A stretch of 64,000 bases of DNA from CALIZF01 sp046292445 (GTDB taxonomy: Bacteria > Pseudomonadota > Alphaproteobacteria > Rhodobacterales > Rhodobacteraceae): the NCBI GenBank assembly GCA_046292445.1, contig JBKBQT010000002.1:124001-188000 (forward strand), read 5' to 3'. The notes under the pieces were generated by a model. That model saw only the letters and a list, made by a program, of their open reading frames with translations, made no database searches and had not been told where the DNA came from. This document shows positions 50,956 to 60,427 of the stretch, piece by piece. Within the stretch, counting starts at the first letter, position 1; each line of letters begins with the position of its first letter. The position numbers and the translations under genes were made by a program.

Positions 50956-52421
50956 CCGCATTCCAGACCCTCATGGATTTCCAGCGCGAGACCGAGGCGC
51001 TGGCGCAGATCGCCGGGCGGCTCGGCTGGGATCAGGAGACGATGATGCCCCGCGGCGCCGCCGACCAGCGCGGGGCCGAGATGGCGGCGATCGAGGGCGT
51101 GCTTCATGCCCGGCGCAGCGATCCGCGGCTGGCGGACTGGCTTGCGGCGGCCGAGGCCGCCGATGCTGCCGGGGCCGCCGCGCTGCGCCTCATCGCGCGC
51201 GACCATGCACGGGCGACCAAGGTGCCCGCGCGGCTCGCGCAGCAGATCGCGCGCGTCACCTCGATCGCGCAGGGCATCTGGGCCGAGGCGCGGGCGAAGG
51301 ACGATGTGGCCCATTTCCTGCCGACGCTGGCCGAGGTCATCGCCCTCAAGCGCGAGGAGGCGGCGGCGCTGGCGCGCGGGGGCGATCTTTACGACCCGCT
51401 GCTCGACGATTACGAGCCCGGCGCGACGGCCGCCAGCATCGGCGCGATGTTCGCCCGCATGCGCCCGCGGCTTGTCGCCCTGCGGGCGGCCGTGCTCGCC
51501 CGCCCGCCCGCAAGCCCCCTCGCCGGGCATTTTCCCGCCGCCGGGCAGATGGCCGTGGCGCGCGATCTGGCCAGCGCCTTTGCCTATGACTGGACGCGCG
51601 GCCGCCTTGACCTTGCGGTGCATCCGTTCTCGTCCGGGTCGGGCCATGACGTGCGGATCACGACGCGGGTGAACGAGGCCGATCCGCTCAACTGCTTCTA
51701 CTCGACGATCCACGAGGTCGGCCACGCCACTTACGAACAGCGGATCGACCCCGCCTTCGCGCTGACCCCGCTCGGGCGCGGCGTGTCGATGGGCGTGCAC
51801 GAAAGCCAGAGCCGGATCTACGAAAACCAGATCGGCCGCAGCCGCGCCTTCACCGGCTGGATGTTCGGGCGGATGGTGCAGGAATTCGGCCAAGCCGGGG
51901 CGGACAGCCCCGAAGCCTTCTACCGCGCGGTCAACGCTGTGCGCCCCGGCCATATCCGCACCGAGGCGGACGAAGTGCACTACAACCTGCACATCATGAT
52001 GCGCTTCGACCTCGAACGCGCGTTGATCGCGGGTGATCTTGTGCCTGCCGATCTGGAGGCTGCGTGGAACGACCGCTTCGCGGCCGATTTCGGCGTGGCG
52101 GTGGACCGGCCGTCCAACGGGATGCTGCAGGATGTGCATTGGTCGGTGGGGCTTTTCGGCTATTTCCCGACCTATACGCTCGGCAATGTCTATGCCGGCT
52201 GCCTGCATCTCGCGCTGCGCGCGGCGGTAGCGGACCTCGACGCGCAGCTTGAGGCGGGCAATGTCGCGCCTGCAACCGACTGGCTGCGCGATGCGGTGCA
52301 GCGGCACGGCGGGCTGATGGAGCCGGCAGCGGTGATCGCCGCCGCCTGCGGCTTTGCGCCAACCGAAGGGCCGCTGCTCGACTATCTCGAGTCCAAGTTC
52401 GGCGAGCTTTACGGTATATGA
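50952..52421 (+). CDS. Carboxypeptidase, M32 family
   Basis: M32 metallocarboxypeptidases remove C-terminal amino acids from peptides in the cytoplasm. The 489-residue product has the zinc-binding motif HEVGH in YSTIHEVGHATYEQ, the downstream Glu ligand in GVHESQSRIYENQIGRS, and family motifs DVRITTRVNEADP, IRTEADEVHYNLHIMMRFDLE and SVGLFGYFPTYTLGN. The ATG overlaps the ctaA stop. Length is normal. The coupling to ctaA seems to be a matter of position rather than function. Confidence 0.95.
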   Translation: MTAFQTLMDFQRETEALAQIAGRLGWDQETMMPRGAADQRGAEMAAIEGVLHARRSDPRLADWLAAAEAADAAGAAALRLIARDHARATKVPARLAQQIARVTSIAQGIWAEARAKDDVAHFLPTLAEVIALKREEAAALARGGDLYDPLLDDYEPGATAASIGAMFARMRPRLVALRAAVLARPPASPLAGHFPAAGQMAVARDLASAFAYDWTRGRLDLAVHPFSSGSGHDVRITTRVNEADPLNCFYSTIHEVGHATYEQRIDPAFALTPLGRGVSMGVHESQSRIYENQIGRSRAFTGWMFGRMVQEFGQAGADSPEAFYRAVNAVRPGHIRTEADEVHYNLHIMMRFDLERALIAGDLVPADLEAAWNDRFAADFGVAVDRPSNGMLQDVHWSVGLFGYFPTYTLGNVYAGCLHLALRAAVADLDAQLEAGNVAPATDWLRDAVQRHGGLMEPAAVIAAACGFAPTEGPLLDYLESKFGELYGI

Positions 52422-52451
52422 CGATAGAACCGGAAAAGTCGAATTGACATC

Positions 52452-52498
52452 CCCCCGCCGGCGTGCCTGAAAGCGCACGCAAGGCGAGGCGGCGGGGG
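52452..52498 (+). promoter_or_regulatory. Nested hairpin covering the ribosome site of the MFS gene
   Basis: CCCCCGCCG (52452-52460) pairs with CGGCGGGGG (52490-52498), and inside it GCGTGC pairs with GCACGC. The 3' arm is the G-rich segment 6 to 14 bases before the MFS start codon, so the fold would hide the ribosome site. A TTGACA lies just upstream at 52444-52449. Confidence 0.5.
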
Positions 52499-52503
52499 CG
52501 GCG

Positions 52504-53685
52504 ATGGACACGAGGGCACTGGCGCGCGCCTGGCCGATCTGGGCGCTCGCGGTCGGGCAGACGCTGGGTTACGCCTGCTTTTTCTATATCTTCGCCGCGC
52601 TGATCCTGCCCTGGACGGCCGACCTCGGCTGGGACAAGGCAACCTTCGCCACCGGCCCGACGCTTGCCATCCTTCTGTCGGCGGTGCTGGCGCCCTTTGT
52701 CGGGCGGTTGGTGGACAAGGGGTTCAGCACGCTCCTTCTGGCGGGGGGCGCCGGGATCGGGGGCGCATCGCTCCTGTGGCTGGTGCAGGTGGAAACCCCG
52801 ACAGGCTGGATCATCGGCTGGACCGGCCTCGGCATCGCGCAGGCGCTCTGCCTTTACGAGGTGTGCTTTGCCTTCCTGATCCGGCGCCTCGGCCCCGATG
52901 CCCGCGCGGCCATCGTGCGGGTAACGCTGGTGGCGGGCTTTGCCTCGACCCTCGCTTTCCCAGCTGGTGCGGCGCTGGCCGAGGCGCTCGGCTGGCGCGG
53001 GGCGGTCCTTGCGGCGGCGGCGGCGGCCTTCGGCATCATCCTGCCATTGCACTGGCTCGGTGCGCGGGCGATCCGCCGGCGCGCGCCGCCGCCGCGGGCC
53101 CGCGAGGCCGGGGCGGGGCGCGGCGGCTATCGCGCAACCCTGCGCAACCCGGCGTTCTGGGGTCTGGGGGGCGTCTTTGCGCTGGTGTCGATGAACCACT
53201 GGATGATGGTCAGCTTCCTCGTCCCGGTGTTCGTCGCGCAAGGCGCGGCGACCGGCACGGCTGTGTTTGCCGCCTCGACAGTCGGGCCGGCGCAGGTGGC
53301 GGGCCGGCTTGTCCTGATGCGCTATGAAGCGCGCGTCGGCAACGCCATGGCGGCGCGCGTCACGCTCGCCGCGACGGTGGCTGCCGCGCTGATCCTCTGG
53401 GCGGCCGGCCTCGCCCCGGTGCTGATCTTTGTCTACACGCTCACGCAGGGCGCGGCGCTCGGCGTGATGACGATCCTGCGCCCGGTGCTGATCGCCGAGA
53501 TCACCGGACCCGAGAATTACGGCGCGCTGTCGGGCCTCATCCAGATCCCCGCGCTCCTGGGGTCGGCGGCGGCGCCGGTGATCGGAGCCCTGATGCTTGA
53601 CGGGCCGGGCCTCGACGCGCTCATCCTGCTCAGCCTTGCGGTGTCGCTGGCGGCCTTGGGCGGTGTGTGGCGGCTGGCGCGGTAG
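52504..53685 (+). CDS. MFS transporter
   Basis: This 393-residue carrier has about twelve membrane helices; for example WAVGQTLGYACFFYIFAALIL-like first helices and a central loop near GARAIRRRAPPPRAREAGAG. It starts MDTRALARAWPIWALAVGQT. Relatives in alphaproteobacteria are annotated only as MFS transporters of the oxalate/formate-like group. The substrate cannot be inferred. The gene stands alone, with a hairpin directly before the ATG and the convergent rppH after it. Confidence 0.88.
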   Translation: MDTRALARAWPIWALAVGQTLGYACFFYIFAALILPWTADLGWDKATFATGPTLAILLSAVLAPFVGRLVDKGFSTLLLAGGAGIGGASLLWLVQVETPTGWIIGWTGLGIAQALCLYEVCFAFLIRRLGPDARAAIVRVTLVAGFASTLAFPAGAALAEALGWRGAVLAAAAAAFGIILPLHWLGARAIRRRAPPPRAREAGAGRGGYRATLRNPAFWGLGGVFALVSMNHWMMVSFLVPVFVAQGAATGTAVFAASTVGPAQVAGRLVLMRYEARVGNAMAARVTLAATVAAALILWAAGLAPVLIFVYTLTQGAALGVMTILRPVLIAEITGPENYGALSGLIQIPALLGSAAAPVIGALMLDGPGLDALILLSLAVSLAALGGVWRLAR

Positions 53686-53687
53686 GC

Positions 53688-54164
53688 TCAGGCGAGCCAG
53701 GGGCGGAAGGCCGCGATCACCTGCGCGTAGACATCGCGCTTGAACGGCACGATGGCGCCCAGCATCTCGTCCGCGCCGATCCAGCGCCAGCGGCCGAATT
53801 CCGGTTCCTCGGTGTCGATGCGCACGTCCGCATCGCGGCCGAGAAAGCGGTAGAGGAACCATTTCTGGTCCTGCCCCCGCCACTTGCCGCCCCAGACCTT
53901 GCCCAGAAGGTCGGGCGGCAGGTCGTAGCGCACCCATCCCGGCGCCTCGGCCAGCGGTTCGACGAGTGCGGGCAAGACCCCGGTTTCCTCGCGCAATTCG
54001 CGCAAGGCCGCCTCGGCCGGGGCCTCGCCCCGGTCGATCCCGCCCTGCGGCATCTGCCATGCCCCCGGCATGTCCAGCCGCTCGCCCGCAAAGATCAACC
54101 CCTGAGGGTTGATCAGCGTGACGCCCACGCAGGGGCGATAGGGCAGGTCACTTTCCGGCGGCAA
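53688..54164 (-). CDS. rppH: RNA pyrophosphohydrolase
   Basis: RppH removes pyrophosphate from the 5' end of mRNA and so starts decay. The 158-residue product begins near LPYRPCVGVTLINPQGLIFAGER and has the Nudix box GGIDRGEAPAEAALRELREE followed by TGV, then GQDQKWFLYRF typical of the RppH subgroup. The start is uncertain: TTG 54164 overlaps the ctpA end by 17 bases and gives the usual N terminus. It is the last gene of the gpmI-envC-ctpA-rppH string. Confidence 0.92.
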   Translation of the reverse strand: MPPESDLPYRPCVGVTLINPQGLIFAGERLDMPGAWQMPQGGIDRGEAPAEAALRELREETGVLPALVEPLAEAPGWVRYDLPPDLLGKVWGGKWRGQDQKWFLYRFLGRDADVRIDTEEPEFGRWRWIGADEMLGAIVPFKRDVYAQVIAAFRPWLA

Positions 54165-55482
54165 TCGCCGAAACCCCGCGCAGGATGTCGATGGCATAGG
54201 CGAGCTGATAATCCTCGGACCGCAGCCTCGCCGAGGCTTCGGCACGCGCCGCCTCTTCCTCGAGCATCCTGCGTTCGTCCTCGGTCATCGAGTCGTTCTT
54301 GAGCGAGCCGCGCAGATCCGCCTCGGTCCGCCCCGGCCGCGCCGGTGCCGCCGCCTCTTCGCCCGCCGGGCGCCGGGGGGGCTGTTCCACGAGGATGTCG
54401 GGCGCCACGCCCAGCGCCTGGATGGACCGGCCCGAGGGCGTGTAATAGCGCGAGGTGGTCAGCCGCATCGCCCCGTCGCCGCGCAGCGGGATGACCGACT
54501 GCACCGAACCCTTGCCGAAGGACTTGGTGCCGATCACGATCGCGCGCCGGTGATCCTGCAAGGCCCCCGCGACGATCTCCGACGCCGAGGCCGACCCGCC
54601 GTTGATGAGCACCACCATCGGCATCCCGCCCGTCAGATCGCCGGGGGTCGCGTTGAACCGTTCGCCGTCGCCGGCCGACCGGCCGCGGGTGGACACGATC
54701 TCGCCCCGCTCGAGGAAGGCATCGCTCACCCGGATCGCCTGGTTGAGCAGCCCGCCGGGGTTGTTGCGCAGATCGAGCACGACGCCAGAAACCTTGTCGC
54801 GCCCGCCCGCCTCTTCGATCATCTTCTTGAGGCCGGCTTCGAGGTTGGCATAGGTCTGGTCGTTGAACGTGGTCACGCGCAGCACGACCGTGTTGCCTTC
54901 CAGCCGCGCGCGCACCGCCGTCAGCTTGATCGTGTCGCGGATGATCGACACGTCGAACGGCTCGGGCTTGCCCTGCCGCACGACGGTGATGACGATCTCG
55001 GATCCGACCGGGCCGCGCATCCGCTCCACCGCCTGGTCGAGCGTCAGGCCCAGAACCGACTCGCCGTTGACATGGGTGATGAAGTCGCCCGACTCGATCC
55101 CCGCCGCATCGGCCGGCGTGTCGTCGATGGGCGAGACGACCTTCACGAACCCGTCTTCCTGTGTCACCTCGATGCCGAGACCGCCGAATTCGCCGCGCGT
55201 CTGTTCGCGCATCCGCCCGAAGTCGCGCGGCGGCAGATAGGACGAATGCGGGTCCAGCGAGGTGAGCATGCCGTTGATCGCCGCCTCGATCAGCTGCGGC
55301 GGCTCGACCTCTTCGACATATTGCGACCGGATGCGCTCGAAGATATCGCCGAACAGGTCGAGTTGTTCATAGACCGACGCGCTCCGCCGCGCTTCCTGCG
55401 CGATGAGCGGCCCGGCGACCTGCGTGGCGATGATCGCGCCCATCGCGCAGCCGCCCAGGGCAGCGGCAAGATACTTCCTCAT
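54148..55482 (-). CDS. ctpA: C-terminal processing peptidase, S41 family
   Basis: CtpA is a periplasmic serine protease that trims proteins and often controls peptidoglycan hydrolases. The 444-residue product has an N-terminal signal/anchor (ALGGCAMGAIIATQVAGPLIA), a PDZ domain (LGIEVTQEDGFVKVVSPIDD to VNGESV) and the catalytic domain with Ser in NGGSASASEIVAGAL and Lys in IGTKSFGKGSV. The C-terminal tail is charged (RTEADLRGSLKND). It lies 9 bases after envC, a partner in envelope maintenance. Confidence 0.94.
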   Translation of the reverse strand: MRKYLAAALGGCAMGAIIATQVAGPLIAQEARRSASVYEQLDLFGDIFERIRSQYVEEVEPPQLIEAAINGMLTSLDPHSSYLPPRDFGRMREQTRGEFGGLGIEVTQEDGFVKVVSPIDDTPADAAGIESGDFITHVNGESVLGLTLDQAVERMRGPVGSEIVITVVRQGKPEPFDVSIIRDTIKLTAVRARLEGNTVVLRVTTFNDQTYANLEAGLKKMIEEAGGRDKVSGVVLDLRNNPGGLLNQAIRVSDAFLERGEIVSTRGRSAGDGERFNATPGDLTGGMPMVVLINGGSASASEIVAGALQDHRRAIVIGTKSFGKGSVQSVIPLRGDGAMRLTTSRYYTPSGRSIQALGVAPDILVEQPPRRPAGEEAAAPARPGRTEADLRGSLKNDSMTEDERRMLEEEAARAEASARLRSEDYQLAYAIDILRGVSAIAAGK

Positions 55483-55491
55483 GGTCCGATC

Positions 55492-56601
55492 CTATCCCTT
55501 CGTCTCGGCGAACCAGGGCGCGGGGTCGATCGGCGCCGCATCCTGCCGCAGTTCCATATAGAGCGTTTCCGTTTCCGACGCGCCAGCCCCTTCGCGGGGC
55601 GCCAGCGCCTCGCGCCCGCCCATCAGGCCGAGCGGCGCGCCCTGCGCCACGATCTCGCCGACCTCGCCAAAGACGGTGGCCATCCCGGCCAGAACGAGAA
55701 GATAGCCGGGCGATGTCTCGAGAAGCATCACATTTCCGTAGTCGAGCAGCGGGCCCCGATACCGGATCGTGCCGCCCCAGGGCGCCGTCACCAGCGCCTC
55801 GGGCCGGGTGGCGAGCACGATGCCGGGCCGCGCGATACCGGCAAGGTCCGGCTCGCCCGCCCGCCGCAGCACCACGCCCCGCACCGGCAGCGGCAGCGTG
55901 CCGCGTGCCGCGGCGAAATCCGGCCCGTCGCCGGGCGGGGTCGGGGCGAGGCCGCCGGCGATGGCATCGAGCGTGCGGGCATTGGCGACGAGTGCGGCGA
56001 GCGTCGCCGGATCGTCGGTCAGCCGGCGGGGCAGGTCGCCGCGCGCCGCGATGGCCTGGCTGAGCGCCGTGCGCGCGGCCTGCGCCGCATCGAGCCCGCG
56101 CGACAGCGCCTCGGCCGCCTCGGTCTGGGCACTGCGCAGCGCGGCGAGTTCTGCGAGCTGCGCCCGCAGGGCCGCGACCTCGGCCTGCAACGCGGGCGTC
56201 ACCTCGGCCAGCATCATCCCCGACCGCGCCATGCCGAGCGGCCCCGCCGGGTGCAGCAGCAAGAGCGGCCCGGGTTCCTGATCGAGGCCCGACAGCACGC
56301 CCAGCAGCCGCGCCACCCGCTCCCGCTCGGCCGCAAGGCGCAGGCCGAGCGCGGTTTCCCGGATCGTGGCCTGCCGCAGCGCCTCGCGCAGGGTGCCAAG
56401 GCCGGCCTCGTAGGCCGCGATGGCCGCCGACAGGGCGGCGACCTGGCTGCGGCCCTGCCGCGTGTCCTGCATCGCCGCGACGGCCGCGCGCAGATCCGCG
56501 GCGGCTCGCCGCGCCGGCTCGGCCGCGTCCTGCGCCGCCGCGGGCGCGCCGAGCAGGGCGGCGGCCAGGACGAGGCTGCGGGCAGCGGCGCGGGCGGTCA
56601 T
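55492..56601 (-). CDS. envC: EnvC-like murein hydrolase activator (degenerate M23 peptidase)
   Basis: EnvC-type proteins activate amidases at the division site. The 369-residue product has a signal peptide (SLVLAAALLGAPAAAQ), a long Ala/Arg/Glu-rich coiled-coil region (about residues 25-230) and a C-terminal LytM domain (APWGGTIRYRGPLLDYGNVM, VGEIVAQGAPLGLMGG). The HxH and other zinc ligands of active M23 peptidases are absent, as in EnvC, so it should be an activator, not an enzyme. The ATG overlaps the gpmI stop (ATGA). Confidence 0.88.
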   Translation of the reverse strand: MTARAAARSLVLAAALLGAPAAAQDAAEPARRAAADLRAAVAAMQDTRQGRSQVAALSAAIAAYEAGLGTLREALRQATIRETALGLRLAAERERVARLLGVLSGLDQEPGPLLLLHPAGPLGMARSGMMLAEVTPALQAEVAALRAQLAELAALRSAQTEAAEALSRGLDAAQAARTALSQAIAARGDLPRRLTDDPATLAALVANARTLDAIAGGLAPTPPGDGPDFAAARGTLPLPVRGVVLRRAGEPDLAGIARPGIVLATRPEALVTAPWGGTIRYRGPLLDYGNVMLLETSPGYLLVLAGMATVFGEVGEIVAQGAPLGLMGGREALAPREGAGASETETLYMELRQDAAPIDPAPWFAETKG

Positions 56602-58118
56602 CGGGCGATCAGGCTCTGGCCGGTCATCTCGGGGGGCGGGGCGATCCCCATCAGGTCGAGCACGGTCGGCGCCACATCGGCCAGCCTGCCGTCGCGCAGC
56701 CGTGCGCCCGGCGGCCCGCCGACCAGCGCCACCGGGACCGGGTTGACGGTATGCGCGGTATGCGGGCCGCCGGTGACCGGATCGACCATGACCTCGCAAT
56801 TGCCGTGGTCGGCGATGACCAGCATCGCCCCGCCGGCCGCGGCCAGCGCAGGCAGCACGGCGGCAAGGCCCCGGTCAACCTGTTCGCAGGCCGCGATCGC
56901 GGCGGCAAGGTTGCCGGTATGGCCCACCATGTCAGGGTTGGCATAATTCGCCACGATCAGATCGTAACCCGCACCGATCGCCGCGACGAGCCGCTCGGTC
57001 ACCTCCGCCGCCGCCATCTCGGGCGCCAGGTCATAGGTCGCGACCTTTGGCGAGGGGGCCATGTGCCGGTCCTCGCCGGTCTCGGGTGTCTCGCGCCCGC
57101 CGTTGAGAAAGAAGGTGACATGCGGGTATTTCTCGGTCTCGGCCACCCGGAACTGCCGCAGGCCCCGCGCCGCGACCCAGGCGCCGAGCGTGTTGACCAC
57201 GGGTCGTTTGGGAAACAGCGCCGTCATGTAGCGGTCGTGGTCGGCCGAGTAGTCCACCATCCCGAGGCAGGCGGCCCAGACCGGGCGAGGCCCCGTGTCG
57301 AAGGCGTCAAAGGCCGGGTCGGCCAGCGCCGCAAGGATCTCGCGCGCCCGGTCGGCGCGGAAGTTGAGGCAGAAAAGGCCGTCGCCGTCACGGGCGCCGG
57401 CATGGCCCGGCAGGACGGTGGGCGCGATGAACTCGTCCGTCTCGCCGCGCGCATGGGCGGCGGTCACCGCCGCCGCCGCATCTGGCGCCGTCTCGCCCCG
57501 GCCATGCAGCATCGCGGCCGCGGCGCGGGCGATCCGGTCCCAGCGGTGGTCGCGGTCCATCGCCCAGTAGCGGCCCGCGACACTCGCCACCCGCGCCCCT
57601 TGCGGCAGGCCCGCCAGCAGCGCCGCGACATGGCCGGGGGCGGAGGTCGGCGGCACGTCGCGCCCGTCGGTCACCGCATGCACCGCCACCGGCACCCCGG
57701 CCGCCGCGACGGCCCGCGCCGCCGCCAGCAGATGCGCGATATGTCCGTGCACGCCGCCATCCGACACCATCCCCAGCAGATGCGCCGTTCCGCCCGAGGC
57801 CCTGAGCCGCGCGATGAAGGCGCCAAGCGCGGGATTGGCGGCGAAGCTGCCATCCTCGATCGCAAGGTCGATCTGCCCGAGATCCATCGCCACCACCCGC
57901 CCGGCCCCGATGTTGGTATGCCCGACCTCGGAATTGCCCATCTGCCCTGTCGGCAGCCCGACATCCGGCCCGTGGGTGACGAGCCTGGCATGCGGGCAGG
58001 TGGCCATGATGCGGTCGAAGGCAGGCGTATGGGCAAGATGCGGCGCGTTGGCCGCAGTATCGTCAGACAGGCCCCAGCCATCGAGGATGCAGAGCACGAC
58101 GGGTTTCGCGCGGATCAT
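56598..58118 (-). CDS. gpmI: 2,3-bisphosphoglycerate-independent phosphoglycerate mutase
   Basis: GpmI interconverts 3- and 2-phosphoglycerate in glycolysis using two Mn ions. The 506-residue product has the first metal site and start CILDGWGLSDDTAANAP, the phosphorylated Ser in GQMGNSEVGHTNIGAGRVV, the motif VTDGRDVPP, the second metal site YANPDMVGHTGN and IADHGNCEVM. Length is normal. It is the first gene of the minus-strand string gpmI-envC-ctpA-rppH, with 1 to 17 base overlaps or short gaps. Confidence 0.96.
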   Translation of the reverse strand: MIRAKPVVLCILDGWGLSDDTAANAPHLAHTPAFDRIMATCPHARLVTHGPDVGLPTGQMGNSEVGHTNIGAGRVVAMDLGQIDLAIEDGSFAANPALGAFIARLRASGGTAHLLGMVSDGGVHGHIAHLLAAARAVAAAGVPVAVHAVTDGRDVPPTSAPGHVAALLAGLPQGARVASVAGRYWAMDRDHRWDRIARAAAAMLHGRGETAPDAAAAVTAAHARGETDEFIAPTVLPGHAGARDGDGLFCLNFRADRAREILAALADPAFDAFDTGPRPVWAACLGMVDYSADHDRYMTALFPKRPVVNTLGAWVAARGLRQFRVAETEKYPHVTFFLNGGRETPETGEDRHMAPSPKVATYDLAPEMAAAEVTERLVAAIGAGYDLIVANYANPDMVGHTGNLAAAIAACEQVDRGLAAVLPALAAAGGAMLVIADHGNCEVMVDPVTGGPHTAHTVNPVPVALVGGPPGARLRDGRLADVAPTVLDLMGIAPPPEMTGQSLIAR

Positions 58119-58256
58119 TCGGGGCCTCCGGTCGGTCGCGCCGGTCTAGCGCCCTTCGCGAACCGGGGCAACGGGCCGGCACCGGGAACCTTGCCGCCCT
58201 CGCGGGGCGAGGGCTGGATCGCGCATTTACAGAGGCTTACGCAGCCACAGCCGCGG

Positions 58257-59009
58257 TCATGCGGCGAAAAGGATCCGCTCGGACTTCTCAAGCCGGAACA
58301 CCTGTTCCTGCGTTCCGGCGAGGGCCATCAAACGCTCGAGCGCCGCATCGGGCCGGCGCAGGTAGCGCAGCCGCAGGTCGAGCACCACGGCCCCGCCGGC
58401 CTCGACCGTGGCGCAGAAGAGATCGGCATAGTCCGCGATCGGGTAGTGGAAGCCGCAGGAAAAGAGGCTCATCGCCAGATCGGCGGATGCCGGGATGCGC
58501 GCATCCGCATCACGCGGGTTGATCGTCGTCACCGATGCCGCCGGCACGCCGTTGCCGATCAGGAAGGCCTGCGCATCGGCGAGCGCGGCATAGCCGCTGC
58601 CCGCGGCCGCCCAGGCATGATACTGATCGGGCGTTTCCTCGATATCGACCAGCGTCAGCGACGCGCCGAAATCGCGCCACAGGAAGGCATCGGTGATCGC
58701 CTGCCCGCAACCGATGTCAACCACGCGCGCGAGCGCGCGCCCGCGCCGGCGCAGGCAGTCGCGCAGCGGCAGGTATTCGCCATGGATCTCGGCCGCCGCG
58801 CCGTCGAACACCGCCGGCCCGCGCGCGGTCACCTCGGCGTCGAGCGGGGCGGGATCGCCCGCCTCCCATGCGAGGCGCGACCGGCGGCTGATCTGCTTGG
58901 TCCGCTGGTAGCCCAGAAGCATGAGGCCCCGATGGGTGATGCCCGCCGGGGTCAGCCCGTGATCCCTCACGGGCTGCGGCGCGGCCGGAGGTTGTGCGTC
59001 GACGTCCAT
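58257..59009 (-). CDS. SAM-dependent methyltransferase-like protein
   Basis: The 250-residue product has a class-I methyltransferase glycine motif, RVVDIGCGQAITDAFLW, followed by LTLVDIEE (ribose-binding acid) and a later SLFSCGFHYPIADYADLF. The N-terminal 80 residues (RGLMLLGYQRTKQISRRSRL) do not belong to a family I recognise. The target may be a small molecule or a lipid. ATG 59009 is chosen for AGGAAC about 9 bases ahead; the frame is open further upstream. It is not in an operon with neighbours. Confidence 0.65.
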   Translation of the reverse strand: MDVDAQPPAAPQPVRDHGLTPAGITHRGLMLLGYQRTKQISRRSRLAWEAGDPAPLDAEVTARGPAVFDGAAAEIHGEYLPLRDCLRRRGRALARVVDIGCGQAITDAFLWRDFGASLTLVDIEETPDQYHAWAAAGSGYAALADAQAFLIGNGVPAASVTTINPRDADARIPASADLAMSLFSCGFHYPIADYADLFCATVEAGGAVVLDLRLRYLRRPDAALERLMALAGTQEQVFRLEKSERILFAA

Positions 59010-59164
59010 CGGCGAGGTTCCTGCGTTGCTGCGGCCTGCCGGCAACCTGAACAAGATCGCCGCGAAGGGCAACCGCACGCATGCCGCGCGTCGTAAGCCG
59101 GCCGATCAAGGGCGCGTAATACGTCGGTATTTTCTGGGATCTCTGCGACTGCCGAAACGCGCCG

Positions 59165-59638
59165 TCACAGCCGGTGATAAGGCCCGCCGCCGAGGATCGT
59201 CGCCGCCCGGTAGAGCTGTTCGGCGATCATCACCCGCACGAGCCGGTGCGGCCAGACCATCGGCCCGAGCGAAAGCACCAGATCGGCCCGGTCGCGCAAC
59301 GCCGGGTCGAGCCCGTCCGCGCCACCGATCAGGAACGCAGCATCGCCCGCCCCGTCGTCCCGCCAGCGCGCCAGCACCGCGGCAAGATCGGGCGACGAGA
59401 GCGGGCGGCCGCGTTCGTCCAGCGCGGCGATGCGCGCCCCCTGCGGCACCGCCCGTGCCAGCAGCGCGCCCTCGGCCGCCATCCCGCCGCCGCGCCGGAC
59501 CTCGACCGCGACCTCGCTCAGCGGGCCGACGCCGAGGGGCCGGCCAGTGCGGTCGAGCCGCGCGGCATAATCGTCGATCAGCGCCCGTTCGGGCTCTCGC
59601 GCACCGATGCGGCCGACGGCAACCAGATGCAGCCGCAT
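59165..59638 (-). CDS. rlmH: 23S rRNA pseudouridine-1915 N3-methyltransferase
   Basis: RlmH methylates pseudouridine 1915 in 23S rRNA of the assembled ribosome. The 157-residue product is a SPOUT enzyme with the motifs FLIGGADGLDPALRDRAD, LSLGPMVWPHRLVRVMIAEQ and ILGGGPYHRL at the C terminus, all signatures of RlmH. It lies 30 bases after rsfS, a conserved pair in alphaproteobacteria. Confidence 0.96.
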   Translation of the reverse strand: MRLHLVAVGRIGAREPERALIDDYAARLDRTGRPLGVGPLSEVAVEVRRGGGMAAEGALLARAVPQGARIAALDERGRPLSSPDLAAVLARWRDDGAGDAAFLIGGADGLDPALRDRADLVLSLGPMVWPHRLVRVMIAEQLYRAATILGGGPYHRL

Positions 59639-59668
59639 CCCGCCCGCACCTGTTCCGCCCGGCCCCGG

Positions 59669-60046
59669 TCAGGCCCGGACGGCCATCCGGGTGCCGGCGG
59701 GCAGCCACATCTTCTCGAGCTGATAGAACTCGCGCACCTCGGGGCGAAAGACATGCACGATCACGTCGCCCGCGTCGATCAGCACCCAGTCGCCGGTTTC
59801 CTTGCCCTCGACCTTGCACAGGATGCCGAACTCATCCTTGAGCCGCTCGGTCAGCTTTTCCGAGATCGCGGCGACCTGACGGCTCGACCGGCCGCTGGCA
59901 ATCACCATGTGATCGGCCATCTCGGACCGGCCGCGCAGGTCGATCGGCACGACATCCTCGGCCTTGTCGTCGTCAAGCGATGTCAGAATGCTGGCAAGGA
60001 GCGTGCTGCTGGCCGCATCGCCGGCGTCGGCGGGCGCGTCCATCAT
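59669..60046 (-). CDS. rsfS: Ribosomal silencing factor RsfS
   Basis: RsfS binds L14 and stops subunit joining when nutrients are short. The 125-residue product has the Iojap fold: LTSLDDDKAEDVVPIDLRGR, ADHMVIASGRSSRQVAAI and GDWVLIDAGDVIVHVFRPEVREFYQLEKMW, the last being the most conserved part. Two adjacent ATGs (60046, 60043) are the likely starts; a TTG at 60073 is in frame. It is followed by rlmH. Confidence 0.94.
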   Translation of the reverse strand: MMDAPADAGDAASSTLLASILTSLDDDKAEDVVPIDLRGRSEMADHMVIASGRSSRQVAAISEKLTERLKDEFGILCKVEGKETGDWVLIDAGDVIVHVFRPEVREFYQLEKMWLPAGTRMAVRA

Positions 60047-60203
60047 GGGCGCCCGCAGGGCGGCCGACGCCAAGCCGGCCGTGAAATCAATGGACAGGAC
60101 ATCGTCCCCCTTCGTTGCGCGCCGACCGCCCCGGCGCCGGGCATGATCAAATGATAGCAGGATCGGCCCGGCATCTCAACCACGGCGGGATGCGCCCCCA
60201 TGC

Positions 60204-60232
60204 TTGTCACATGCGCGGATCGCGCGTATCAC
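60204..60232 (+). promoter_or_regulatory. Candidate sigma-70 promoter for the leu operon
   Basis: TTGTCA (60204-60209) and TATCAC (60227-60232) are 17 bases apart, 196 bases before leuC. The rest of the 380-base gap between rsfS and leuC shows no gene; it is long enough for a leader with attenuation, but I see no clear leader peptide. Confidence 0.35.
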
Positions 60233-60427
60233 GGCGCGCATGAGTTGTCCCGTGCCGCGCCAGAGCCTCGACGCCAGAACGGCCGCCGGTCCGTCCGCCG
60301 TCACGCTGGATGACCGCACCCGCCTGCCGTGGCGTTTTCACGGCGCGCGCCGGTCGGTCCGTGCGCAGGGCTGAGGGCAGCCCCGCCGCCATCCGCCCTT
60401 TCCACATCCGTGATCCGTGAGACCGCC

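Noticed and set aside
54550..56946. A 798-codon plus-strand open frame across ctpA, envC and gpmI
   Set aside because: It crosses three well-supported minus-strand genes and has no domain signature.
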